The notes beneath the pieces were generated by a model. The model made no database searches and was not told the origin of the DNA. It saw only the letters and a program-made list of their open reading frames with translations. A stretch of DNA of 64,000 nucleotides. Origin: Roridomyces roridus. Taxonomy: Eukaryota > Basidiomycota > Agaricomycetes > Agaricales > Mycenaceae. Numbering within the stretch: the first letter of the stretch is position 1; every line of letters begins with the position of its first letter. The position numbers and the translations under genes are program-made. Positions 41,488 to 52,859 of the stretch are shown piece by piece. The DNA is taken from assembly GCA_029378245.1 (NCBI GenBank), contig JARKIF010000043.1, forward strand, positions 310,001-374,000, in the 5' to 3' direction.

Positions 41488-44364
41488 ATGATTCCAACGA
41501 AACGGGCAGCCCTCTCCGCCCCCAGGCTCCCCGCAGTGGTGGCCACCAGCCTACGCGCGCAGCATACGATACCAACGCGTCAAGTGCCCGTGTCAGGCGG
41601 ACTCGGGTCCATTGCTCCTGTCGGTCGGAACCCCGGCCTTGCTTCCCCAGTTTTCCATAATCCACGTCGGTTCTATGCTTCAGAGACCAGTGAGTCGACT
41701 TTGCAATACGTGGCCGCATATCAACGGTCATAGAATCCGGTCGTTTTCCCCACTTTGACAAGATCCTCGTCGCCAACAGGTATGTCCAATTGACAGTCCG
41801 AATGACAAGTCACTGACTTGCCATTCCAGAGGGGAGATTGCATGTCGCGTCATCCGCACCGCCCGGAAGCTTGGTATCAAGACCGTCGCCGTGTACAGTG
41901 AGGTAGACAAAGACTCGATGCATGTCAAAATGGTGCGACTACTGCTTATTCAATTCACGGCGGCCAACTCACTGTCCTAAAGGCAGACGAGGCTTACTGT
42001 ATTGGACCAGCACCGTCTGCGGAAAGCTATGTAGGTGCCTCGACTTGCAGACTCTTCAGCTCATCGAGGCTTGCCAGCTTCGTATGGACAAGATCATTGA
42101 CGTATGTCGTCGGAGCGGGGCGCAGGTGAGCTATCCTTCTCGGATTCTGGCTTTCTCTTCAACTTCATCTCAGGCCGTTCACCCGGGGTATTCTCAACCA
42201 ACCCATCGGTCTTCGTTGCAAAACTGACGCGACCCAGATACGGATTCCTGAGTGAAAATGCTGTATTTTCCGAGACGTTGGCAAAGGAGGGAATCACGTT
42301 CATCGGTCCGCCTGCCCAAGCCATTGTCAGCATGGGGTCTAAAAGCGAGTCGAAGAATATCATGTCCGGTACGCGTCTGTTCAGTTCCACGGAACTCCAC
42401 TAAAGTATTCGCAGCTGCGGGCGTTCCCTGCGTTCCGGGCTATCATGGTGACACTCAAACGCCCGAGTTTCTGTTTCAAGAATCGTCGCGGATTGGATTC
42501 CCCGTCTTAATCAAGGCTGTCCATGGTGGAGGCGGCAAGGGCATGCGTATTGTCACCGAACCCACGCTCGAGGCGTTCCAAGAAGCACTGTCTTCTGCCC
42601 AACGGGAGTCCCTCAAGGCGTTCGGCAACGATACTGTGTTGGTTGAAAAGTACATTGAACGCCCGCGGCACGTCGAGGTACAAGTATTTGCGGATACGTT
42701 GGGAAATGTTGTGAGTTTGTGGGAGCGGGATTGTTCGGTCCAGCGTCGGAACCAGAAGATTATCGAGGAGGTGTGTCTGCAGTGCTGCTTTTGTTTTGGT
42801 TCGATATATTTTATAGGCTCCTGCGCCGGGGTTATCTCCCGAGCTGCGTGCGGATTTGAGCGCCAAGGCTATTGCTGCTGCGAAAGCTGTGGACTATGTC
42901 GGCGCGGGGACGGTTGAATTCATCTTCGACAATGATACGGAGAAGTTTTATTTCATGGAGATGTGGGTGCTCTCAATTTCTCAACAGAAATGAGACGTTG
43001 AAGATAATGCAGGAATACACGGTTGCAGGTTGAGCATCCTGTTACAGAGATGGTAACTGGATTAGATCTTGTCGAGTGGCAGCTCGAGGTCGCCGCAGGC
43101 AACCCGCTGCCTCTGGCCCAATCAGCCATTCCCCTCGTCGGCCACGCCTTTGAAGCGCGTATCTACGCCGAGAACCCGCGCAACAACTTTTTACCCGACT
43201 CGGGACCGCTCCTCCACCTATCCACTCCAACTCCCACCCACACATTCGCGACACCGTTCCCTACAGTTGCAACCTCGGCGGGTTCTGAACTGACACCCTC
43301 CCTCTCGCACGAAGGGATCACTATTACGCCGGCTGTGAGACTCGAACAAGGGTTCGGCCAGGGCTCGCAGATCGGTGTGTTTTATGACCCGATGATAGCC
43401 AAGCTCGTCGTTCATGGACGGGATCGCACCGAGGCGTTGCGGTTGTTACGCAAAGCACTGGACGAGTACCACGTCGTTGGGGTGTCGACTAATGTCGAGT
43501 TTCTGAGAATGTTGGCGGGGAATGAGGCGTTTATCAAGGAGGAGGTCGAGACTGGTTTCATTCCGGTGGGTTGAATTCGTTCTTTTCTCTCCAAATGATT
43601 GAACCTGAATTCTTCGGCAGAAACACTTTGACGAATTGTTCCCGCCGCTTGCAGCTCCTGCTCCGGAACTTTTGGTTCAAGCGGCATTGTTTGTGGCACT
43701 CCGGGACCAACCAATCGCCTCGCCGACGTTGCAGTCACCCTGGACGTCCCTAAGCTCCCGTAGATTTGCGGGAGATGTCTACGAGCGCACTATCCTCTTG
43801 CAAGAAGAAGGCGCTTCGCACGATTCGACGCCTACGTCTATCCACATCAAGTCCATCGACACTGCCCATTTTGCAATCACAGTCAACACTGCCGACGGCG
43901 AGACGCACGTCTTTCCCTCCGTCGCTGCACAGCTCATCTCACCGACGACGCTCTCATCTACGATCAACGACGAATACGCGCGGGTGACGATCGTGGGTCA
44001 GGCCCCATCCGTGGCCAGTGCGAATACCGCAGAGCGGATTCACGTCTTTAGAGGTGGTGCCAAGACGACGTTGGTCGTTCCCTCGCCTCGGTGGCTCGTT
44101 GCGTTGAGCGAGGATATTATGAACGCAGCGGCAGCCAAAGGGGCTTTGAGGGCGCCAATGCCGAGTCTCGTGGTGGAGGTCAAGGTCAAGGTTGGGGACC
44201 GCGTGGAGAAGGGGCAGACTGTTGTTGTATTGGAGAGTATGAAGACGGAGACGGTGTTGAGGGCTGAGGGGGCTGGGGTTGTCAAGGCTGTTGGGTGTCG
44301 GAATGGGGAGATGGTGGAGGAGGGGAGGGAGTTGGTTGAGATTGAGATTGAGGAAAGTGTGTAA
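41488..44364 (+). CDS. MCCA: Methylcrotonoyl-CoA carboxylase subunit alpha, mitochondrial
   Basis: A biotin-dependent carboxylase of the leucine breakdown pathway. It opens with an Arg/Ser-rich mitochondrial presequence ([14 protein letters not shown]). Then come [49 protein letters not shown], the glycine-rich [17 protein letters not shown] loop, [42 protein letters not shown], and a C-terminal biotinyl domain with ESMKTE holding the biotin lysine. Exons all join in frame, for example donor at 42,955 ('AT|gtggg') to acceptor before AATACACGG. Stop at 44,364. The arrangement (carboxylase and biotinyl domain, without carboxyltransferase) excludes pyruvate carboxylase; propionyl-CoA carboxylase alpha is a less likely alternative in fungi. 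Confidence 0.85.
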
Positions 44365-44481
44365 CGTGTAATCTTATTTCGATACAAGCGCTGGCTATCA
44401 CGAGAGGTGAGTAGTATGTATTTGTTTCTTATTGAACTGCGAATTACCCTGCCATTCCAGGTTTTAAGTACATGTTCAAAT

Positions 44482-46530
44482 TTAAATGGCAAGACATCCT
44501 TCGAAATACGCCTGCAGCCCGTCAAAATCCTCCAACGTCCCTACCCACCCAACATACTGGTCCGGACGCACCGCAACAACACACCCCTTCTCCTTATCAA
44601 CCCCGTAATTCTTGTACGCATCGCCAAACCCTTCATGGTAGCTCACATCATCCACAAACACCTTGTTATAATCCCACCCCGTGCGCGTGTTGAACGGGTG
44701 GAGGATCGCGGGAAAGTCGCGCAACAGCTCCGTATCGACGCGTTTCGCAGAATGTATGGTGAGAATATCGATGACGCTGTCGATGGGCGCGTCGTCTCGA
44801 GTCGCCCGGCGGAGGAAGCTGCGTGGTTGGTCGAGGGCAGCGCAAAAAGCGTCGACACGCGTTTTCTGCGAGGGGTCGAGGATGTTGCCTGCAAAGAGGA
44901 CGATTCGGAATCGTCCGTCTGCTTTGAGGCGTTCTTGGAAGTGCCATGGGCGCGCGTCGGATTGGTTGAGGACTTTGAAGCTGTTGAAACGCATGCCGAG
45001 GGGGAGACCCGTGGCCAGGGTTTGGGCCGAAGATTTCGCTACGAGGTTGCTGGGACCGTAGTCGACGGATAGGCCGGATGCGAACATGTTGCCCTTGAGG
45101 AACGCGTCCTTGAAGACCTCCATGCTGACTCCCTCGGCGTCCATGACATCTTTGGCTGGACGTCCCGAGAACAGGCGGCTGAAGCGGTGGTCGAAATCGA
45201 TGAGCGCCTGCGCAATCTCCCGCCGCTCGCTCTGGTAGGTGCTGAGAATGCTGCGCTTGGCGATACCCTTGGCGACCAAGGCGACCTTCCAGCCGAGGTT
45301 GAAACAATCCTGCATTGAGACGTTCATCCCTTGGCCTGCTTTGGGCGAGTGCGTGTGAACAGCGTCGCCAGCGAGGAAAACGCGATTGTGGGCGTCAAAG
45401 TTGGTCCCGACACGCTGACCAATTTGATAGGCCGTCCACCAGTCGCAGTACTCGTAGTCGATCTTGTACGGGCTGAGAATCTTTTGTGCCGCGCTGAAGA
45501 TGTTTTCAGGTGTAATCTTGGACCTGTCGGCGCGCCCACTGGCGTCGGGCGTGACCTCCTTGAGCTGGATGTACAGTCTCGTGAGCCCATTCTCGCGAGG
45601 GATGTTCATGAGACTGCCGTTCTCGGCAGAGTGAATCGCACAGCGCATGCGGATATCTGGAAAGTCAGTAATCGGGATGATGTCCATGACGCCCCAGATA
45701 AAATCGGTTGCCTCGCCCTGCAGCTCGAACCCGAGCGTGCGCCGCGTCCAACTCCGCGCGCCATCACATCCGATGACGTACTTGGCATGCACGATTTCCT
45801 CATCACCTGACCGCGCCTTGCTTTGTGCGATCAAGTCCTCCTCGTCGTCCTCCTGGTTGAGGCTGCTCCGGAACAACCCATCTGACGCTCCCTTGCTTGC
45901 CGTCTCCTGCTGCTTCGGCGCTGCCTCCTCGTCGCTCAGCTGCCGAAGCTTGACCGTCACCGGGTACGCGTCATCATCGTCCACTTTGGTCTCGTCAATC
46001 TCGAGCGACTCGGGGAGCACCCCGCGCTCGATCCTAATCCCATCATTCGAATACTTCTTGATATTGTCCAGGAAGAACCGCTCGATGCGCCCCTGATGAA
46101 GGACGATCTGCTGGAATCGCGACTGCCCGACAATCGTATCGGGTAAGCGGTCAGAACGATGAATGATACCGTCTGGACCCGGATTCCACATGCAGATCTC
46201 AATCATGTGGTTTGCTTCTTTCCACGCACGGTCCGCGAACCCTAGGCTGTCGAATATCTCGAGACTCCGGCATTGAAGACCGTCGGCTTGCCCGCAGAAG
46301 ATTTTGCTGTTGCGTTTGTCGACGATGCGGGCGTGGATGCCGCAGTGGGCCATCCAGGCTGCGGCCATTAGGCTGGATGACCGCCCGTTGATACAGATTC
46401 TTCGAAGACGGCGTCGCACTTACCCCGCTGGCCCTGCTCCGATGATGAGTCTAGTCATGGCGTTAGCGGATCGTTCAGCTGGCTCATGGGAAACCTACAC
46501 ATCCACGTTGGATTCAGCTGGAGGAGCCAT
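44482..46530 (-). CDS. Phenol 2-monooxygenase-like FAD hydroxylase
   Basis: Exons 46499-46530, 46424-46450 and 44482-46372 join to 649 aa. The N-terminus gives LIIGAGPAGLMAA (dinucleotide-binding GxGxxG), then RIVDKR, CDGARSWTRR (the DG motif), the FAD-contacting RVFLAGDAVHTHSPKAGQGMN, and a C-terminal thioredoxin-like part typical of phenol hydroxylases, closing with RPDQYVGWVGTLED. It would hydroxylate phenolic compounds with NADPH and O2. The two tiny 5' exons split the FAD loop. No signal peptide, so cytosolic. Convergent with the carboxylase, stops about 120 bp apart. Confidence 0.85.
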
Positions 46531-47222
46531 GGTTGGTAGAAGAGGAGGGCGAGAGAGCGATTCAAGACTGACAGAGATCGGACTGATGTGGAGTGGATAT
46601 GCTTTGACTGGCTGTTCGACGCGCTGAGTCGTCTACCAGTCAACCCTTGACGTGTCGGAGTGTGAGTCTTTCAGTCTACTTCCAGAGGAGCTCAGTCACT
46701 CAATCAGCAGTAGACTCGGACTTGAAAATGGGTACCGTGTCTTCTCCTGGGAATACAGTCCGTGGGTGACATCCGAAATCGAAGCCCAGGCCGGGGCTAT
46801 TCCTATTTCGTGTTCTGCGCTCACAGAGGCTCGGGTAAGGAGGTTCGGCCTCCGTTGAGTATCAGGATGCATTGAACGCCACGATCTCAGGTGATCCGTC
46901 TACCTTCAAATTGAACATTTCGAAGCAAGGTCATTCCAGGGTGTTGCTCATCCTCGGCGGTGATCGTTCTTGAACCTTGATGGAATGTTCACAAATTGGG
47001 TTACTTCAAGCCCTAGCTAATGGTGATCTTCTAGATCTGGCATTCAAACGAAAGAAATTCCATTCCAGGTCGTCAAACGCATCCCGTCGCCGAGCGCTCC
47101 TTGTTTCTTCATTCCTCCGGGGCCATAAGTTATGGCAGAATACCAATCCCAAGATGGCATAGCAAGCATTCCAAAAGTATAAGATCCTCCGAATCCTCTT
47201 CCCTGCCCTCACCATACCTCCC
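46531..47222. other. Intergenic stretch between monooxygenase and P450
   Basis: The two genes point away from each other, so this is a shared upstream region. Short open frames are present but none is supported. Confidence 0.35.
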
Positions 47223-49329
47223 ATGGACCACATCAGATATCTAGGCGCTGCGACACTCATTGGGGTCGTTTTCGTGTCACTTGCCAAAATGCGCAGGTCC
47301 AAGGTGCTTTATTTACTGAAAGAACCGAGTTCCTGCAGCTGACTTGCGCCGATAGCTTCCAGACAATCATCCGCCGATTATCCACATTCCTGTTTGTTGG
47401 ACCTTTCTTCTTTTCCGTTCAGCGTTGAGCCTGTACAGGAGTCGGAGATATACAACAACCCACGCGAGGGTGCGTGGTCCCGTTCAACTTGAACTTGGAC
47501 TAACGGCACTGATCAAGCAGCCTACGAAAATGCCCTCTTGGAACATGGTCCGATTATTGCTGTGCGGCGGAAAGGGATCGTATGTATTTCTCGACAAGAG
47601 CGCGTTCAACTCATGACTTTACATAAGCTCGAATTCATTGTCCGAGAACATCTAATTCAAGAAATATTCACGGCGGATCAGACGTTCAGCTTTGAGCATG
47701 CACAAGCCAAGGTCCGTTGCGTTCCTTCCTCCACCCGCAATTGTACGTCTGAATCATGCTGTACTTGTGTGTGTAGATCCTCAATCTCCGGCCCTACGTC
47801 TCGGCATTCTGGTCCTTCTTCAAAGAAATCGACGATCTCGTGCAGAGTGGGATTAATCCGCGGTTGGGAGAGATCTTTGAAAAAAGTAGTAAGCTGTTCA
47901 TTGTAGTCTCTAAATTTGTGCGCTCACGAGTGGATGAATGCAGTTTGTCCTGTGTTCGTCCGGACCGCCGAAACCGCCGTTCAAAACAAGAAGATCGATA
48001 TGTTCGAGCACGCTCATACGAGTATCGCTGAGGCGATGGTGGTTCTTATTCTTGGAGAGGTGTGCGATTTCCCTTTTCTCTAACTTTCGTTTGACGAACG
48101 GGCGTGTAGGACTTTGTGAACGAAAGAAATATTCAAGTCGTTGCCGACGTTGCGACGGATATTGCTGCATTGACAGGAAGTGAGCATTCCTTCAAATTCC
48201 ACGTACTTGGCCTGACGACAATAGTATACTCAAACAGCTCCACCCTCGCGCGTCACTTCCCCAAACTGTGGTCCGTGTTCATCTGGATTAAAGTCACCTC
48301 TACGACCGTACTCTCGTTCTTCCGGATTATTGGACCGCAGATCTGGAGGCTCTTGCGCTCGCGGCGATGGAACAAGGGAGAGGAGAATCCCAACACTGTA
48401 TTGGAATACCTAGCATATCGACATGCTTCAAAGGCCGATGGGAAGTTGGCATTCCCTGCTTTCCTGTGGATCATGTCCCTTCTTCTCGGGATTATATTCG
48501 CTTCGGTGCACCAAACGTTCGTATCCTTTGCCCCTTCGTTCACTTGACTAGAATTCGAACCAAAGCGCATCCGTCGTCGTCTGGGTCATATTCGAACTCG
48601 CATTACGTCCAGAATACCTTCAAGTCCTACGAGAGGAAATCCCAGCCGACCCTCTGACGCACCAACTCGACGCATCGAATATCGGGGACGCCATCCAAAG
48701 AGCTGTTTGGCTGGACTCGTTCATCCGGGAGGTGATGCGCACCAAGGGGGACACGCTGAGCACGTGTCGGTTGACGACGACGGATGCAAAAGTGGCGGGG
48801 TATGTCATTCCCAAAGGGTGAGCTTCTTCTTCTGGACTTGTGTGCGGAGACGGAGATTTAACGAGGACTTGGAAAGGCACCTTGTTTTCCCGCTGGCGAC
48901 GCTCGTACATATGAACCCAATCCACCACCCCGAACCTACCGTCTTCAGACCAGAGAGGTGGCATGGAGAGAATGCGAGGCCGGCTGTTATGAGTAGTGCG
49001 TCGTATATTCCGTTTGGGATTGGGAGGTGGGCGTGTCCTGGTGCGTGGCAGTTTCAGTTTTCAACATAATATTCGATTGAACCACTGTTCTGTTCACAGG
49101 TAGGGTTTTGGCGGTTTCTGGTGCGTGCTTTTCACTTCGTTCTTCGAAGCGGTTCCCTTAACTTCGAACAACGACAACAGAAATCAAAATGATAGTATGG
49201 TCCCTCATCGTGAAGTCAACGCCCCGGCTGGAAGGGAACAAGTACAGAGTCGTCGACCCGCTGAATATCACCGCCGTACCACCGGAAGGGGATTTGGTCT
49301 TGGAGCCGTATGGCACGCTGTCGCTGTGA
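47223..49329 (+). CDS. Cytochrome P450
   Basis: The ATG at 47,223 opens a hydrophobic anchor (YLGAATLIGVVFVSLA) followed by MRRSK. From SVEPVQESEIYNNPRE (about 47,420) onward exons join in frame: AYENALLEHGPIIAVRRKG, FTADQTFSFEH, SGINPRLGEIFEKS, MFEHAHTSIAEAMVV, the I-helix region FASVHQTASVVVW, ExxR as REVMRTKG, FRPERW, and the heme loop FGIGRWACPGR with its cysteine ligand; the end is EPYGTLSL. The join between the anchor and SVEP is unclear: the piece LTCADSFQTIIRR lies in another frame, so there is either an unusual splice or a one-base change near 47,400. The oxygen-activating threonine is present (HQT), though the preceding acidic residue is not. Confidence 0.75.
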
Positions 49330-49461
49330 GGGGTGACTCGGAGGCCGCGAGGGAGTTGGACAGTGCATTTGAACCAATGTATTTGAATATCCCGTCTGGC
49401 AGTCTGCCTCCCTGGCCTACTGAATGTTGAACCGGGCGCAGGAAAAAAAGTCAAAACAGTA

Positions 49462-49556
49462 TTCCCGCTAGCCGATTTGAACGACTGACCTCGTCATGAG
49501 GAAATAGATCTCTGCCCTATACTAGTGACGCGCTCTACCAACTGAGCTAAGAGGGA
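49462..49556 (-). tRNA. tRNA-Thr (anticodon AGT) with intron
   Basis: Minus strand: acceptor TCCCTCT/AGCGGGA, T8 A9, D-arm GCTC-AGTTGGTA-GAGC, anticodon stem CGTCA/TGACG with AGT anticodon, a 22-nt intron, T-arm AGTCG-TTCAAAT-CGGCT, discriminator A. It has the same single T-C acceptor mismatch as the 39,464 copy but keeps the standard T8. The introns of the two copies differ in sequence. Confidence 0.7.
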
Positions 49557-49737
49557 TACAGTGGACAGTGAGAGTAAGCAAGTTCTATGGGTTATGCATT
49601 TTAATTTTACTGATCCATGTGCACGTCGGGCCGCCCATCTTTTGCGTGTCAAGTATCAAGCTTTGAATCATTTGACGGGTTCAGCTCAGGAACGGATTCC
49701 ATCGGAACGTTTGATCAGCAGCTCGAAATGATCGTGA

Positions 49738-49965
49738 GTATCTGATCACGACAAACGACCACTCGAAGAGTCGAAATGCTTGACAAAAAATGCTGGAAAG
49801 ATCAGCAAAGGTCCAGGCCCTCCATTCAGCAAAACATAAGCCGCGCGCAACATTATCCAGAGGAGTAACATTGGCTTCCTCCCCAGCGAATCGAACCCCA
49901 GCCCTAAGACTGCGAGTTCGATCTCAGGGAAACGATGTTGACCACTGAGCCAGGGAGTCGGCAAT
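49738..49965 (-). mobile_element. tRNA-derived SINE, copy 4
   Basis: Minus-strand copy with A-box TGGCTCAGTGGTC and B-box GGTTCGATTC and the shared body; close to copies 1 and 3 in sequence. Confidence 0.65.
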
Positions 49966-50940
49966 ATGACTCAAAGACTATAGACTTTAAGCAGCTGCCC
50001 TGAGACGTAGTTGCCCTATATCTCGACCCGATTGCTACCCTCGAGTGGTAAAAAAGCTCGCAGATGGCGGTATTGCCATTTTGGGCTTGCGATTGTTGAT
50101 TGAATGCCAGCCGACTCGGCAATTACGTATCAATCACTCTTGTCTTTCCACCACCATCGCCCACTGCTCGCTAGCCATGTCTACGATTGACGACTCGAAA
50201 GACCTTCAAGTAACGGAATGTCGAATACGTCTCCGATCCCCGCATTGGACGTACGCCTTCCTCGGCCCTTCAAGAACGACGAGAAGGGTACTACGGCGCA
50301 GTCATGCCTAGTGCGCATTGGACACAGTTTCGAGTACTCCGATGCCTCTCTCGCTATCTTTCTCCAAGGTTCTACTGACTTTGGGAAAGGCTGTTTTGCG
50401 TTGGCCCAAACACGTCGCAGGCGATTGTGACGATTTGGAACCCGGCAGATTTACCCTGGCGCACCTCCATCTCCTGTTTCTTGCTGAAGTTCCCCAGAAA
50501 CGTCTTGATTTGCTGGACGCCGTACTGTGCAAAATCCACTGAGATATCGAGATTCCTCAGGACCGATGGGAGGTCAAGACAAGTGCCTTTCAGCTTTTTG
50601 GGGTTGTGTGCTGGATGCGAATGGCACAAACGTCCTTTGTCGCTCGTACCACACCGCGGCTCCCGACTGAGCTTCAATGACATATTTGCCTCCATTCTTT
50701 CTTTCTGGTACACGGAATGTTGAAGCATTCTGCACGTCTTATAATATCGATCAATGAATCTCCCATTAATCTTCTCGCTATAGGTACGTGGCTGCTATCA
50801 GAAATGTCGATATGCCACCGGCCAAATAAGGCTCCCGAGAGCGCCATTCATTATGAAGTAGCACCATGGCATTGACTCTGCCCTGGCCTGGCCTGAACCT
50901 GACACGGCGCTCTTATTTCCCCGCGTTTCGGTCGTGGCCT

Positions 50941-50947
50941 TATAAAA
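50941..50947 (+). promoter_or_regulatory. TATA box of orphan gene, copy 3
   Basis: TATAAAA 53 bp before the ATG at 50,994; conserved in all three copies. Confidence 0.6.
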
Positions 50948-50993
50948 AGAAGTACGACTCTCTGCTGTCCAAACACTGACCCACCTCGGAAAC

Positions 50994-51799
50994 ATGGGCT
51001 CAAGCATCAGTTCGGTGGTCAAGGAGCAAGGCAACGGCCTCAAACTTGATGCCCAGGCGCAAGAAGAGCTCAACGCACTCCTCACCAAGGTAGGGCTCAA
51101 ATACGACGACTTTGTGAAGCAGATGAAGAGCACGGCGGACAACACCCTCATCCCAATCAGCAAGATTCTGTCCAGCGGTCATGTCGTCCACGCCAAGGTG
51201 ACGCAGACGGGGGAGAATGTGAAGAACGCCGTGAGCAGTAGTAAGGTAACTGCGTTCGCCAAGGGTGATATCCTCGATGGTGCGTGCAGTTCACTTGAAC
51301 TGAATCCCGTAATTGAACTTGTCTATGCAGGCGTCTTTGCCATCGTCAACGCTGGCGTGGAATCCGTCCTGGGCGACGTGGCAGCCGACCAATCCGAACA
51401 CCGCACCTACGCTATAACCTGCGGTGAGTTTGGCGGCATCATGCGTATCGACATCGACATAGTCTGCTACACATTTACCTCGACGGCGCTCGCGGCTGTT
51501 ACCAACAATGTAATCAGCGCGGCCTATGTCGTCAGCTCTGTCGACATGTCTCAACTCGACAAGGATACGATACGGGATATCGTGCAGGTTTGCTACGGGG
51601 GCGTTGTGAGTAATGTGGGTCTTTCGTTTCAACTATTATGTACTTGGATTCTTGAAAGCTGACGGGAATCGGAATTCAGGACGAGTTGACGCGGATCTAC
51701 AAGTTGATTCTCTCGGCGTACGAAGCGGATACTCACGGGGCGGACTTTATTATTCCATCAACGGTCCTGGGTTCAAAACCCAAGGATCCTGTTGTATAG
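50994..51799 (+). CDS. Predicted N-myristoylated orphan protein, copy 3
   Basis: Exons 50994-51279, 51331-51614 and 51680-51799 join to 229 aa. MGSSISSVVKEQGNGL opens the protein (Gly2/Ser6 for myristoylation), with the family blocks KSTADNTLIPISKIL, AITCGEFGGIMRIDIDI and AYVVSSVDMSQLD. The C-terminus lacks the PDP repeats of copy 1. Intron 1 (51 nt) is stop-free and in frame, so two protein forms are possible. Function unknown. Confidence 0.7.
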
Positions 51800-51840
51800 C
51801 ATGGTATGCTTTCCAAGGTTCATATGTTCAATGTTAAAAA

Positions 51841-52859
51841 ATAGACTGCGTGGGAAACAAGTTCAATAATCCCCTCTGATCACGAAAATCCGCATGTACA
51901 TCTGCGTCCTTTCCCCTCGCCCTCCTCTCCCCTGGCAAATGTTTCAAAAAATCGCCAATACCAAGCTTGAACCAACGCGCAACCAGCTCACGGACATTCC
52001 TCCATGGTTGAATGATTGATTTCCGAGGAAGGACTCAGAAGGATTGACTCGGAACTACACAAAATTCGTTTCACACAACGGCGAGAATTCGTACCACATA
52101 CTCAGCTTGAAAATTGAAACATCCGCTGCGCAGAAATTCAACACGGGCTGTACAGGTTTCTTCCCACGGTTGAATCACCACCAGGCATGTTTTTTTTCAA
52201 TGTTAAATTTGTGCGCTTGAATCACCATGCAGTATATACATGGACTGTGATGGATCCATGATAATAGTAATTAAGGCCTTGGGTCCCGCGCGGGCACATT
52301 TTGAGGGAGTTGAACAATTGAACCAATGTATTCGAGTATTTGTCACATCATCACGATGATGGCCATCAACCTCTTCTTGTTCTGCACCATCATCTCCTCA
52401 AATAAGTATCTCCTCAGCTTCTCCAGGTATACTTAGCACACGGAGATACTGACCTTAAACCTCGGCTGCCGGACCTTGTGGACGCCCATTCGTGACGTAG
52501 GACGCTCCGTCTTCTCCGTATTTTCACCGCCGCAAAGGTGGATGCTTGATTTGTATCAGTGGGTTTGCAACGCGTTGGGGGCTTCTGGGACACCTTCTCT
52601 CCGCAACGACGCCACCGATAACCGTCCTCGTGCAAGCTCTTCGTCGCCGCCCGAGATCTAGAATTACTTACTAGAGACGTCGACGCAGAACCGAGACCCC
52701 CCAAAAACGGTGCGTGCGTGCCAGTACTTACTTAGAACCCGAGTTTAATCCTCCTCAGAACCCTCGTGATCGTGCGGTCTAAAGCTTAAGGAACTCCTAC
52801 GCATGCGGGGAGGCATAAATACGACTCCAAGAAACGAGCTCGAGCACGCGTATAGCAGC
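51841..52859. other. Gene-poor stretch
   Basis: I see no supportable gene or repeat in this kilobase. Confidence 0.35.

Larger units (their letters stand above)
49640..51840 (+). repeat. Duplicated block 3
   Basis: Third copy of the block described at 28,590, in the same orientation, containing a SINE, the degraded coding-like stretch (50.2-50.7 kb), and an intact orphan gene. A tRNA-Thr gene lies next to both blocks 2 and 3. Confidence 0.7.
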
